14,383 bases of DNA from UBA4582 sp047630175 (lineage in GTDB: Bacteria; Pseudomonadota; Gammaproteobacteria; Pseudomonadales; Azotimanducaceae), in contig JBLHVI010000084.1 of NCBI GenBank assembly GCA_047630175.1, forward strand, positions 1 to 14,383, given 5' to 3'. The position numbers and the translations under genes are program-made. Below the pieces are notes generated by a model, which searched no databases, was not told the origin of the DNA, and saw nothing but the letters and a program-made list of their open reading frames with translations. This document shows positions 8,064-14,383 of the stretch, one piece after another. How positions within the stretch are numbered: the first letter of the stretch is position 1; each line of letters begins with the position of its first letter.

Positions 8064-9268
8064 CAACCCGCTTTGGCATCGACGCATTACTTGATGCACC
8101 CGAACAACTTGCAAACCTGCGCGACCAGCGGGTTGCACTGGTGGCACACCCAGCCTCTGTCACAGCAGGGCTGCAGCATAGCCTCGACGCGCTTATCAGC
8201 GCCGGTGTCGCCATAGATCGGGCATTTGGTCCGCAGCATGGCATGCGCGGCGACAAGCAGGATAATATGATCGAGTCAGACGATTACGTGGACCCAACCC
8301 ATGGTATTCCTGTGATCAGCCTCTACGGTGAACATCGCTTTCCAACACAGGCCATGCTCGCGGGGCTGGATGTTGTGTTGTTTGACTTACAGGATGTGGG
8401 CTGCCGGATTTACACCTATATCACCACACTCAAGTACTTTATGCAGGCCTGTGCACATGCGTCGGTAGAACTGTGGGTACTAGACCGCCCCAATCCCGCT
8501 GGCAGGCCCGTTGACGGTTTGCGCCTAGAGCAAGGTGAGGAAAGCTTTGTTGGTAGCGATGCGCTGCCCACGCGCCATGGTCTTACTGTAGGCGAGTTGG
8601 CCCAATGGTTGGCACCAAGACATACACCTGACTTGCAACTCAGCATCATCAAAATGCGGGATTACCATATAGATGTTGCACCAGGCTATGGCTGGCCACT
8701 GCATCAGCGACCTTGGGTAAACCCCAGCCCTAACGCCAGCAGCTTGAATATGAGCCGCTGCTTTGCTGGCACCGTCTTGCTTGAAGGCACAGAGCTCTCT
8801 GAGGGACGCGGCACCACGGTGCCTTTGGAGCTAATTGGCGCTCCCGATTTTCCAGCTCAGGCGGTGCTGGACTATCTGCAGAGGCACCAGCCAGCATGGT
8901 TGGTGGGCGCGTATCTGCGTCCCTGTTATTTTTCGCCGACTTTCCACAAACATCAGGGTTTACTTTGCCAGGGCATACAGATTCATACAGATCTCAGCGA
9001 CTACAATCACGATGCCTTCAAGCCCTATCGACTTGTCGCTGGCCTACTTAAAGCGCTGCGTCACGTCCAACCAGATTATGCGCTGTGGCGCCGGCATGAA
9101 TATGAGTATGAACTCGACCGCCTTCCCATTGATGTGATCAACGGCGGCGATTTCTTGCGCCTGTGGGTTGATAACCCGGCGGCTACGTTTGCGGACCTCG
9201 ATGCCCAATTGCAGGAGCAGGAGCAGGCCTGGCTTGCAGAAAGAGCACCGTGCCTAATCTACGATTGA
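8060..9268 (+). CDS. namZ: NamZ/DUF1343 family exo-beta-N-acetylmuramidase (GH171)
   Basis: A 402-residue member of the DUF1343 family, whose characterised member NamZ releases MurNAc from the non-reducing end of peptidoglycan fragments. Conserved blocks are GIDALL (6-11), FGPQHGMRGD (56-65), VISLYGEHRFPT (85-96), the highly conserved FDLQDVGCRIYTYITTL (108-124), LDRPNPAGR (141-149), NPSPNASSLN (221-230), LLEGTELSEGRGTTVPLELIGAP (240-262) and a C-terminal YEYELDRLPID. The length is normal. There is no signal peptide or lipobox, whereas several characterised relatives are exported; this copy would act in the cytoplasm on imported or recycled muropeptide sugars (inference). Start and stop overlap with the DOMON-like gene (ATGA) implies coupled translation. 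No MurNAc kinase, etherase or transporter gene is visible nearby. Family is certain; activity is inferred by homology. Confidence 0.92.
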   Translation: MTTRFGIDALLDAPEQLANLRDQRVALVAHPASVTAGLQHSLDALISAGVAIDRAFGPQHGMRGDKQDNMIESDDYVDPTHGIPVISLYGEHRFPTQAMLAGLDVVLFDLQDVGCRIYTYITTLKYFMQACAHASVELWVLDRPNPAGRPVDGLRLEQGEESFVGSDALPTRHGLTVGELAQWLAPRHTPDLQLSIIKMRDYHIDVAPGYGWPLHQRPWVNPSPNASSLNMSRCFAGTVLLEGTELSEGRGTTVPLELIGAPDFPAQAVLDYLQRHQPAWLVGAYLRPCYFSPTFHKHQGLLCQGIQIHTDLSDYNHDAFKPYRLVAGLLKALRHVQPDYALWRRHEYEYELDRLPIDVINGGDFLRLWVDNPAATFADLDAQLQEQEQAWLAERAPCLIYD

Positions 9269-9279
9269 TTGTGACAGAG

Positions 9280-9327
9280 CGCTAACCAAACATAATATTT
9301 TGGCATAGTAGGCATAACCGGGTTAGC
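9280..9327. repeat. Nested inverted repeats between namZ and the LeuB-like gene
   Basis: CGCTAACC (9280-9287) and GGTTAGCG (9321-9328) are perfect 8-base inverted arms about 33 bases apart, and inside them CCAAA (9286-9290) pairs with TTTGG (9299-9303). There is no T-tract after the outer right arm, so a classical terminator is unlikely. The layout, just ahead of a candidate promoter, could be an operator for the dehydrogenase gene, but short dyads of this size also occur by chance. Confidence 0.35.
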
Positions 9328-9349
9328 GACGGAATCCTCGTGCTAGACT
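9322..9349 (+). promoter_or_regulatory. Candidate promoter for the LeuB-like gene
   Basis: TGCTAGACT at 9341-9349 resembles an extended -10 (TGN plus TAGACT), about 45 bases before the ATG at 9395. The matching -35 (GTTAGC, 9322-9327, 16-base spacer) is weak and coincides with the right arm of the inverted repeat, so repressor binding there could control initiation. This is a pattern match only. Confidence 0.3.
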
Positions 9350-9383
9350 GCGTCGCTTTGTTAATCTTCATACGTTTTTTTGC

Positions 9384-9388
9384 GGGAG
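9384..9388 (+). promoter_or_regulatory. Ribosome binding site fixing the LeuB-like start
   Basis: GGGAG sits six bases before the ATG at 9395. The reading frame is also open from a TTG at 9380, but that codon lies before this Shine-Dalgarno, so the ATG is the supported start and the protein is 397 residues rather than 402. Confidence 0.75.
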
Positions 9389-9394
9389 CCGCCC

Positions 9395-10588
9395 ATGAGC
9401 AGCACTGATCAATCCACCACCGACACTACAGATTCAACGCTAAAAACCACGAATACTTACAAGATAGCGTTGCTCGCCGGTGATGCCATCGGCCCCGAAA
9501 TTATGACGCAGGCTGTCAGGGTGCTTGATCTGCTGACCAAACATCGTGACGTCGATTTCGAATTACTCGAAGCTCCCTTTGGCGCCGGCGCTTACTTTTC
9601 ACATGGCAAAGCATTTCCCGATGAGGCAAAGCAGGCTTGTGACGCAGCAGACGCAATTTTGAAAGGCCCTGTGGGATTGAGCTATGCAGAATCGCAAAAA
9701 ATTCCGGTCGAAGAACAAGCAGAACGCGGGGCTATTTTACCGTTGCGCGCTAGATACAACACCTTTGCCAACTTTCGACCCATCTACCTCAGCCCAAACA
9801 TGTCACATTTTTCACCGCTGAAGCGGTCCGTCATTCCCAACGGGATCGACATATTGCTGATCAGAGAACTCGTCGGTGGTCTGTATTTTGGCGCCAAAGA
9901 ACGTGGCGTGAACGCCAGTGGCAAACGCTATGTGAAAGAAACCCTTGAATATGATGAGGACCAGATACGCCAAGTCCTGATCATCGGCTTTGAACAGGCT
10001 CGCCTACGCAAAGGCGTACTCCACAACATCCATAAGAGCAATGTGCTGATGTCGAGTGTGTTCTGGAATGAGGTGCTGGACGAAGTGCGGGTTGACTATC
10101 CGGATGTGGACGTCGTCCACCTGCTAGTCGATGCAGCGGCCACAGCGCTGTGCCTCAATCCAGGTCAATTTGACGTCATGGTTATGGAGAATATGTTTGG
10201 CGATATTCTCAGCGACCAAGGTGGTGGTATCTTAGGTAGCCTCGGGCTGATGCCGTCAGCCTGTATCGGTCCGGAAAAAGCCTACTATGAGCCTTCACAT
10301 GGGAGCGCTCCTGACATAGCAGGCCAAAATATAGCCAACCCCTATTCTATGATTGGCTGTGTCGCGATGATGCTGGATATGAGCTTTGGCTTGAAGGCTG
10401 AATCAGATGCGGTTTGGACCGCCATGCGCAGTGTCTTTGAGGCAGGATACACAACCGCGGATCTCGCGAGTCATAAGCCTGAAGGCCAGTCCAGTAAAGG
10501 TCAAGACGCCGATATGAAAAAGGTTTCGACAACGGAATTTGGTGATCTAGTGATGATTGAACTCGAGCGCATACTCGTATCGAGCTAA
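9395..10588 (+). CDS. LeuB-like isocitrate/isopropylmalate family dehydrogenase
   Basis: A 397-residue NAD-dependent beta-decarboxylating dehydrogenase that would oxidise and decarboxylate a malate-type hydroxyacid using Mg2+. Seen: GDAIGPEI (29-36), three substrate arginines at 118, 128 and 157, Tyr164 in GGLYFG, catalytic Lys214, metal aspartates 246, 270 and 274 (MFGDILSD), and HGSAPDIAGQNIANP (302-316). The Asp in HGSAPD is the residue that selects NAD+ in LeuB. It departs from ordinary LeuB: IHKSNVL instead of VDKANVL, VDAAATAL instead of VDNAAMQL, DQGGGILGSLGL instead of DEASMLTGSLGM, and one extra residue in the loop that reads the gamma group. No leuACD genes are next to it. It may be true 3-isopropylmalate dehydrogenase of a divergent clade, or act on another 2-hydroxyacid. 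The first 20 residues are a Ser/Thr/Asp-rich tail. Fold and chemistry are sure; the substrate is not. Confidence 0.88.
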   Translation: MSSTDQSTTDTTDSTLKTTNTYKIALLAGDAIGPEIMTQAVRVLDLLTKHRDVDFELLEAPFGAGAYFSHGKAFPDEAKQACDAADAILKGPVGLSYAESQKIPVEEQAERGAILPLRARYNTFANFRPIYLSPNMSHFSPLKRSVIPNGIDILLIRELVGGLYFGAKERGVNASGKRYVKETLEYDEDQIRQVLIIGFEQARLRKGVLHNIHKSNVLMSSVFWNEVLDEVRVDYPDVDVVHLLVDAAATALCLNPGQFDVMVMENMFGDILSDQGGGILGSLGLMPSACIGPEKAYYEPSHGSAPDIAGQNIANPYSMIGCVAMMLDMSFGLKAESDAVWTAMRSVFEAGYTTADLASHKPEGQSSKGQDADMKKVSTTEFGDLVMIELERILVSS

Positions 10589-10599
10589 GCGCAGTGCGC

Positions 10600-10636
10600 G
10601 TGCCGGCTCACGCTGCGTGGCGCGGCCGGCCGGCAC
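10600..10636. terminator. GC-rich inverted repeat between convergent genes
   Basis: GTGCCGGC (10600-10607) and GCCGGCAC (10629-10636) are perfect 8-base arms around a 21-base GC-rich loop, 12 bases after the stop of the LeuB-like gene and before the end of the converging small gene. GCGC-AGT-GCGC (10589-10599) forms a second tiny hairpin just ahead. Neither is followed by a T-run, so if this stops transcription it is not a textbook intrinsic terminator. Confidence 0.4.
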
Positions 10637-10660
10637 AAACCTGCGGAACTCAAATAGCGG

Positions 10661-10837
10661 TTACTGTAACGCCGCTATCTGGCTGATGATGCTGGCGCCC
10701 ATCACTAACATGGCAATCCAACCCCAGCCAATAAACGCCCACATTACCAGTGGCTGCTCGAACAGATCGCCGAGAATGTTGACGGTGGAGTCCACAAACA
10801 GGAACTTCAGGGGACGCTGGATCAATTTCTTTAGCAT
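10661..10837 (-). CDS. Small single-span membrane protein, unknown function
   Basis: A 58-residue reading frame from the ATG at 10835-10837. A basic amino end (MLKKLIQRPLKFLF) is followed by an amphipathic stretch and one strongly hydrophobic segment at about 31-55 (VMWAFIGWGWIAMLVMGASI), which fits one inner-membrane helix with the N-terminus inside. AGAAGG lies 11 bases before the start, a slightly long but usable spacing. The frame stays open upstream to a TTG at 10897, but those 20 residues lack a ribosome-binding site. I do not recognise the family. The opposite strand carries an overlapping frame (10557-10904) with no recognisable features and conflicting with the LeuB-like gene. It lies 182 bases after the DUF3806 gene on the same strand. 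That it is a real gene is likely but unproven. Confidence 0.5.
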   Translation of the reverse strand: MLKKLIQRPLKFLFVDSTVNILGDLFEQPLVMWAFIGWGWIAMLVMGASIISQIAALQ

Positions 10838-11019
10838 GGTGTTACTTACCTTCTTGCCCGTTCTGGGCGTATCAACAATACTCGCCACACGTAACAACGA
10901 ATAAGTGTGTGCGAAAATCTCTATATTAGCCCGAATCGCGTCTTATGGGGAGCCCTGCTGGCCGGTTTCTGGCAGACCATTTTGGTGGGCGAATTTTTTA
11001 TGCGCTATTCTATCGTCGG

Positions 11020-11655
11020 CTAATTAGGGGGGCCATTAAGCGACAAGCGCTTGAAGCGAACAATCTCGGCCTCTAGCGTATTATAGATCTCTGTCACATC
11101 GATTTTCTCACCGAACTGTACACGCTTCGAAAACACAGTAACAGGAAACACAAAATTGTCTGTCTTGCGCCAGCGCAATGCTTTACTGGCACCGAGCTCG
11201 TCTTCATAGCTCACCCATCGCAAACCAAATTCGTTGACCAATAGGTCGCCAAAGACAACCCCTAAGGCCTGCCATTCTTCGGTCTGCTCCGGGCGCAAAA
11301 CACGCTGGTCTACCAGTGCTTGGAAATAGGCTAAATCGCTCTTCATTCCTTTCATCGACAGGGCCCGTAGACGCCGTTCAAATAGCGTTTTGATATCCTC
11401 ACGCTGCTTATCCATCACGTGAATCTGGCCAAATGACAAGGCTTCAATCGTATACCCAGCATCGGGTTGGGTGGGAAACTGGTAGTTGTCCAATTGCTCA
11501 GGTGATAATACCGGCACATCAATAGCTTCTGCTTGGCTCTGCAGCGCAAAGCTCATCAGGCTAACGCACAACAGCGTACAGCCTACTCGGACACCCCTTA
11601 TCAAACGCAAGGTCAGCGGAAAAATCATCAGCAGTTGTGAAGCGCTATGTGACAT
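11020..11655 (-). CDS. DUF3806 domain-containing exported protein
   Basis: A 211-residue protein with a long amino region, then basic residues (Arg17, Arg20, Arg23), a hydrophobic stretch (24-39) and a plausible signal-peptidase site after AEA near residue 44, so it is probably periplasmic. The mature part carries the DUF3806 pattern: LALVDQ-type segment near 109-117, TEEWQALGVVFGDLLVNEFGLRWV (125-148), YEDELGASKALRWR (150-163) and FPVTVFSKR (170-178). The family has no established function that I know of. The ATG at 11655 is used; ATG at codon 10 would give a more usual signal-peptide length but has no ribosome-binding site. It is divergent from the CinA-like/nucleotidylyltransferase gene and not obviously in an operon. 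Confidence 0.88.
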   Translation of the reverse strand: MSHSASQLLMIFPLTLRLIRGVRVGCTLLCVSLMSFALQSQAEAIDVPVLSPEQLDNYQFPTQPDAGYTIEALSFGQIHVMDKQREDIKTLFERRLRALSMKGMKSDLAYFQALVDQRVLRPEQTEEWQALGVVFGDLLVNEFGLRWVSYEDELGASKALRWRKTDNFVFPVTVFSKRVQFGEKIDVTEIYNTLEAEIVRFKRLSLNGPPN

Positions 11656-11876
11656 CGTTCTTTCGGCCTTTTATGAATCGCTTGGACTGGGTATTATCCC
11701 GATTCAAACGCGGAGCGAAAGGGCCAGCAGACAGGGCGGTGATAATCAACATGGCTTTCTCACTGCCAAAATGACATCTGACACTGCCCAGCACCACTAT
11801 CGGTACGGTAAGCAGTGCACGAGTCGCTGGCAGAAAACCTGAAGACAAAGCATCAATCAACGTCACGGAAAAAAGT
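11656..11876. promoter_or_regulatory. Divergent intergenic region, DUF3806 gene / CinA-like fusion gene
   Basis: These 221 bases separate two head-to-head starts and should contain both promoters. I found no clear -35/-10 pair on either strand. GGAA six bases before the ATG at 11877 is the ribosome-binding site of the rightward gene; upstream in that frame there is a stop at 11772-11774 and no better start between. The open frame on the minus strand here (11645-11884, TTG start) looks non-coding. Confidence 0.4.
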
Positions 11877-13034
11877 ATGTCCAAGGACCTTATTCAATCC
11901 ATACACGACACGCCCGGTCTTTGGGTTGTTGCCGCCACAGGGGGTGGCAGCGGCGCACTCAGCGGTCTGCTCGAAGTCTCTGGCGCCTCTAGAACCCTGG
12001 TGGAAGCGACAATTCCCTATGCCCCGTCAGCACTCGCAAGCTATCTAGGTCACGCGCCAACCCAAGCCGCCAGCCCTGCCACAGCAAGAGCTATGGCAAT
12101 GGCTGCCTTCCGGCGATGTCAGGTGCTACAGCATGAGCAACCGCTGCCTTTGTTTGGTCTTGGCTGCTGCGCAGCCCTAACCACAGACCGTATTAGGCGT
12201 GGGACCGATCGTTGTTTTGTGGCCGTGCAAAGTTTAACCGCCACCTTTGAATTTAGTCTGACGTTGGCACCGAAGCAACGTGACAGACAAGCTCAAGAAG
12301 CCCTGTGTGCCAACTTTATCTGGCACATCATAAGCCACGCGCAACGGGCAATCAGACCAGATGAGGATCAGGCGAACGCTGGTCTTGAAATCAAACAGGC
12401 TGAGATCGAAAAAGCCGACATCAAAGGCATTGACGACGCTGATTTTCTGTCGCAACGGCAAGTATGGGCACCGCCAGCCTGGCAAGCTTTATTCTGTGGC
12501 ACGCCCTCTTCCACTTGGACAGCGACGGCCGCACCCAGTGCCGTGTTGCCCGGCTCCTTTAACCCCCTGCATGACGGACATAGACAAATGGCGGCCATAG
12601 CCGCTGCGCACCTAGGCGTCGCAGTGGTGCTGGAAGTTTCAGCATTCAATGTCGACAAACCACCGCTAGACTATTTTGACCTGCAACAGCGACAAGCCGG
12701 TAGCGACGAGCTACCACTGATTTTCACCAATGCACCCACATTTATCGAAAAATCCGCGCTGTTCCCCGGGGTTACCTTCGTGGTAGGCAGCGATACCATC
12801 GAACGCATCGCCGACCCAAAATACTACGCTGGTGACATCAGACAGCGTGATGCAGCGCTTGAACTGTTATCCACGCGCGGGCATCAATTTTTAGTGTTCG
12901 GGCGCATCAGCGGTCAGCACTTTATCGGCTTGGAAGACCTGAATTTGCCAAAGACTCTGCGTGATCAATGCACCGGCATCGCTGAATCGCAATTCAGAAT
13001 AGACGTTGCCTCGCGAGACCTACGCCAACACTGA
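11877..13034 (+). CDS. CinA-like domain fused to HxGH nucleotidylyltransferase domain
   Basis: A 385-residue two-domain protein. Residues about 10-155 resemble the CinA C-terminal/PncC fold: TGGGSGALSGLLEVSGAS (21-38), PYAPSALASYLG (47-58), MAMAAF and GLGCCAALTTDR (94-104). In active NMN deamidases a Ser stands two residues before TGG; here that place is Ala19, so this domain is probably not an NMN deamidase. Residues about 220-380 form a Rossmann-type nucleotidylyltransferase: GSFNPLHDGH (226-235, HxGH His232 and His235), FVVGSDTIERI (301-311) and a C-terminal FRIDVASRDLR (373-383) resembling the end of NadD/NMNAT enzymes. A similar architecture occurs in plant nucleotidylyltransferase-superfamily proteins of the At2g01220 type (from memory). 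It probably transfers a nucleotidyl group, but the acceptor is unknown. GGAA six bases upstream supports the ATG. Confidence 0.85.
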   Translation: MSKDLIQSIHDTPGLWVVAATGGGSGALSGLLEVSGASRTLVEATIPYAPSALASYLGHAPTQAASPATARAMAMAAFRRCQVLQHEQPLPLFGLGCCAALTTDRIRRGTDRCFVAVQSLTATFEFSLTLAPKQRDRQAQEALCANFIWHIISHAQRAIRPDEDQANAGLEIKQAEIEKADIKGIDDADFLSQRQVWAPPAWQALFCGTPSSTWTATAAPSAVLPGSFNPLHDGHRQMAAIAAAHLGVAVVLEVSAFNVDKPPLDYFDLQQRQAGSDELPLIFTNAPTFIEKSALFPGVTFVVGSDTIERIADPKYYAGDIRQRDAALELLSTRGHQFLVFGRISGQHFIGLEDLNLPKTLRDQCTGIAESQFRIDVASRDLRQH

Positions 13035-13067
13035 ACGTCACGGCTCAGGCAATCCCGACCATACAAC

Positions 13068-14383
13068 CTATAGATAAGGCAGAAAGTGGGGTGGTAATAG
13101 CGCCTGTCTTTCACTACCCGGTTGGCGTAAGGCCCGACTTGCTGACGGTGCTTGAAAAATGTTTGTACAATAATCTTGGCCTACAAGCATCGGCTTGGGC
13201 GTCAGCGCTGCTAACGTTGCTACGACTGCCGGCGCAATTTCCGGTAACACTGCCTCAACCGTGAACTGCGCCCGGGGCGAGATGGCAGGCTGAGCAATAC
13301 GGTGCCTCTCGCCCCATTCAACCAGCAGCTGTGAACAACTCTCAAGCACCTCTGGCAGATTAGTCACTGCCACATCTCGAGCAATACCAAAGCTGTAGTA
13401 CATCATTGTTTCCTCAAACAACATGGCAAAGTCTTCACGCTGGCTGCTATAGCTATAAAAATCACTAGCAACATCCAATGGAAATATATCAGCGACCTCC
13501 GTTGCCGTTAATAACTGGTCAGCAGCACGTACAGTTTCAGACCCAAACGAAACCCTCGCCAAACGGTGCATTACCGTCGACGTCAACGGAAAACTACCAT
13601 GAAGTAGGGTCGAGGGCCTACTTCCAGTTAATACGGCGCGGTACATAGGTACCGAGCGATCAATCTGATCAACCTGTGTCGGCGGATAAAAATCGTTAGC
13701 ATGGCCGAGTTCATGAAACAGCAGTGCCGCCATGCGTAAGGACACAGAATCGAGGTTACGCGGTAACGATCGCAGATCAATATCATCGGTGACCACATAC
13801 CGTGCAGGGATGAGAAACTTAAATACATTACCTAAGTCTTGACGAAAGTCTGGGGCTGTATCAATGGTGAGCTCCTCGGCTTGCGTTAGCCACAAACGAC
13901 CGGGGTCGATGTAAATGGCGCCGGTACCCTGCCAATAAAACGAAGGTCGAATATCATAGGAAATCACGATAGCTGTCATACCGCGCATGACCAGCAGAAC
14001 TTCCGGAGGCATCAGTGCCAGCACCTCACGCATACGCACCGCCATCCAGTCATGAGAAACCAATACGCGATCCATCACCTCATCAATAGTCGGCGCGCTG
14101 GAAGTCATACCGAGCAAGGGTAGCTGATTAAAACTGCACAAGCTCGCCTCATCTACCAGTATCGTACAATCAATCATGCTCGTTGCTAACGGATTGGCTG
14201 TGTTTGCCGGTTTTATCAGCGAGCGCATACCCGAAAACGTTTTGTTCGGGAAAAACTCATCGAGAATATAATTCACTACCACGGTATCAACGAACGGGGG
14301 CTCTACCGCCGGCGTAACGGGCACAGGTGTCACGGGCGCAGCTGTCACCGGCGCAGCTGTCACCGGCGCAGCTGTCACCGGCG
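13068..14383 (-). CDS. Putative zinc metallopeptidase with HELGH motif and repeat linker (5' end outside window)
   Basis: At least 436 codons, in frame to the right edge. I recognise no named family. The visible amino end is a low-complexity linker of VTAAP units followed by VTPVP and VTPAVEPP, usually found behind a signal peptide or lipobox, so the product is likely exported (inference; that part is not in view). In the visible numbering (from the GTG at 14378) HELGHAND is at 222-229 inside a hydrophobic helix (RMAALLFHELGH), and 89 residues later comes SSQREDFAMLFEETMMYY (311-328). HExxH followed by an EDFA helix is the arrangement of gluzincin peptidases, making Glu315 the likely third zinc ligand. 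Between them lie segments without known motifs. The C-terminal 70 residues are Pro/Ala-rich. The GTG at 14378 lies inside a repeat copy, so the real start is further right. It converges on the CinA-like fusion gene with 33 bases between them. Confidence 0.8.
   Translation of the reverse strand, partial: PVTAAPVTAAPVTAAPVTPVPVTPAVEPPFVDTVVVNYILDEFFPNKTFSGMRSLIKPANTANPLATSMIDCTILVDEASLCSFNQLPLLGMTSSAPTIDEVMDRVLVSHDWMAVRMREVLALMPPEVLLVMRGMTAIVISYDIRPSFYWQGTGAIYIDPGRLWLTQAEELTIDTAPDFRQDLGNVFKFLIPARYVVTDDIDLRSLPRNLDSVSLRMAALLFHELGHANDFYPPTQVDQIDRSVPMYRAVLTGSRPSTLLHGSFPLTSTVMHRLARVSFGSETVRAADQLLTATEVADIFPLDVASDFYSYSSQREDFAMLFEETMMYYSFGIARDVAVTNLPEVLESCSQLLVEWGERHRIAQPAISPRAQFTVEAVLPEIAPAVVATLAALTPKPMLVGQDYCTNIFQAPSASRALRQPGSERQALLPPHFLPYL
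14308..14383. repeat. 15-base in-frame tandem repeat encoding VTAAP
   Basis: Three identical 15-base units (14338-14352, 14353-14367, 14368-14382; gcagctgtcaccggc on the plus strand) are preceded by about two degenerate copies (14308-14337). The array reaches the window edge and probably continues. Because the unit is a multiple of three, changes in copy number lengthen or shorten the linker of the metallopeptidase-like protein without breaking its frame. Confidence 0.9.

Noticed and set aside
10589..10599. GCGC-AGT-GCGC mini hairpin after the LeuB-like stop as a Rho-independent terminator
   Set aside because: A four-base stem with no following T-run is too weak to call by itself.
10557..10904. 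115-codon plus-strand frame overlapping the end of the LeuB-like gene and antisense to the small membrane protein
   Set aside because: It starts inside a real gene and its translation shows no domain, signal or membrane pattern; it is an antisense shadow.
11645..11884. 79-codon minus-strand frame upstream of the DUF3806 gene
   Set aside because: It starts at TTG inside the start of the divergent gene, lacks a ribosome-binding site and overlaps the DUF3806 start; the hydrophobic stretch looks accidental.
11877..12330. Naming the first domain of the fusion protein an active NMN amidohydrolase (PncC)
   Set aside because: The position of the catalytic Ser two residues before TGG is occupied by Ala19, so activity cannot be claimed.
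1..14383. Mobile element, phage, CRISPR or defence island
   Set aside because: No transposase, integrase, terminal repeats, spaced direct repeats or defence-type domains were found on either strand; gene content is housekeeping or hypothetical.

Overview
The window looks like ordinary chromosomal DNA of a Gammaproteobacterium, probably a marine one. The evidence is protein content: a PreP-type M16 peptidase, an AGCS Na+/amino-acid symporter, glutathione reductase, a DOMON-like/NamZ pair and a DUF3806 protein. The exact lineage is inferred and cannot be fixed from this sequence alone. There are about eleven convincing genes plus one probable small gene, packed tightly. No rRNA, tRNA, IS element, integrase, phage gene or CRISPR array was seen.

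Left block (1-7262, all on the minus strand). In transcription order: gor (glutathione reductase); a DUF429 RNase H-fold protein 12 bases after it; after a 62-base gap an AGCS symporter with an unusual insert of about 105 residues; after 120 bases an SDR oxidoreductase; then a large M16C presequence-protease-like metallopeptidase. The peptidase start overlaps the SDR stop by 4 bases (ATGA). It runs off the left edge, with 815 codons visible and no stop in frame.

Central plus-strand block (7524-10588). A DOMON-like domain protein overlaps, again by ATGA, an exo-beta-N-acetylmuramidase of the NamZ/DUF1343 family that has no signal peptide. After a 126-base gap containing dyad repeats comes a LeuB-like beta-decarboxylating dehydrogenase that keeps the catalytic residues but differs from true LeuB in the substrate-recognition region. 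Two starts here should be moved downstream from TTG codons to ATG codons: 7524 for the DOMON-like gene and 9395 for the LeuB-like gene, the latter set by a clear GGGAG.

Right block (10661-14383, mixed strands). A probable 58-residue single-span membrane protein and an exported DUF3806 protein lie on the minus strand. Divergent from them is a 385-residue protein joining a degenerate CinA-C/PncC-like domain to an HxGH nucleotidylyltransferase domain. Convergent with that, and cut by the right edge, is an unrecognised protein with a zinc-peptidase-like HELGH...EDFA arrangement behind a repetitive Val-Thr-Ala-Ala-Pro linker.

There is no obvious defence or mobile system. The items most worth attention are the CinA-like/NMNAT-like fusion, the uncharacterised HELGH protein with its repeat linker, the coupled DOMON-like/NamZ pair, the insert in the symporter and the divergent LeuB paralogue.
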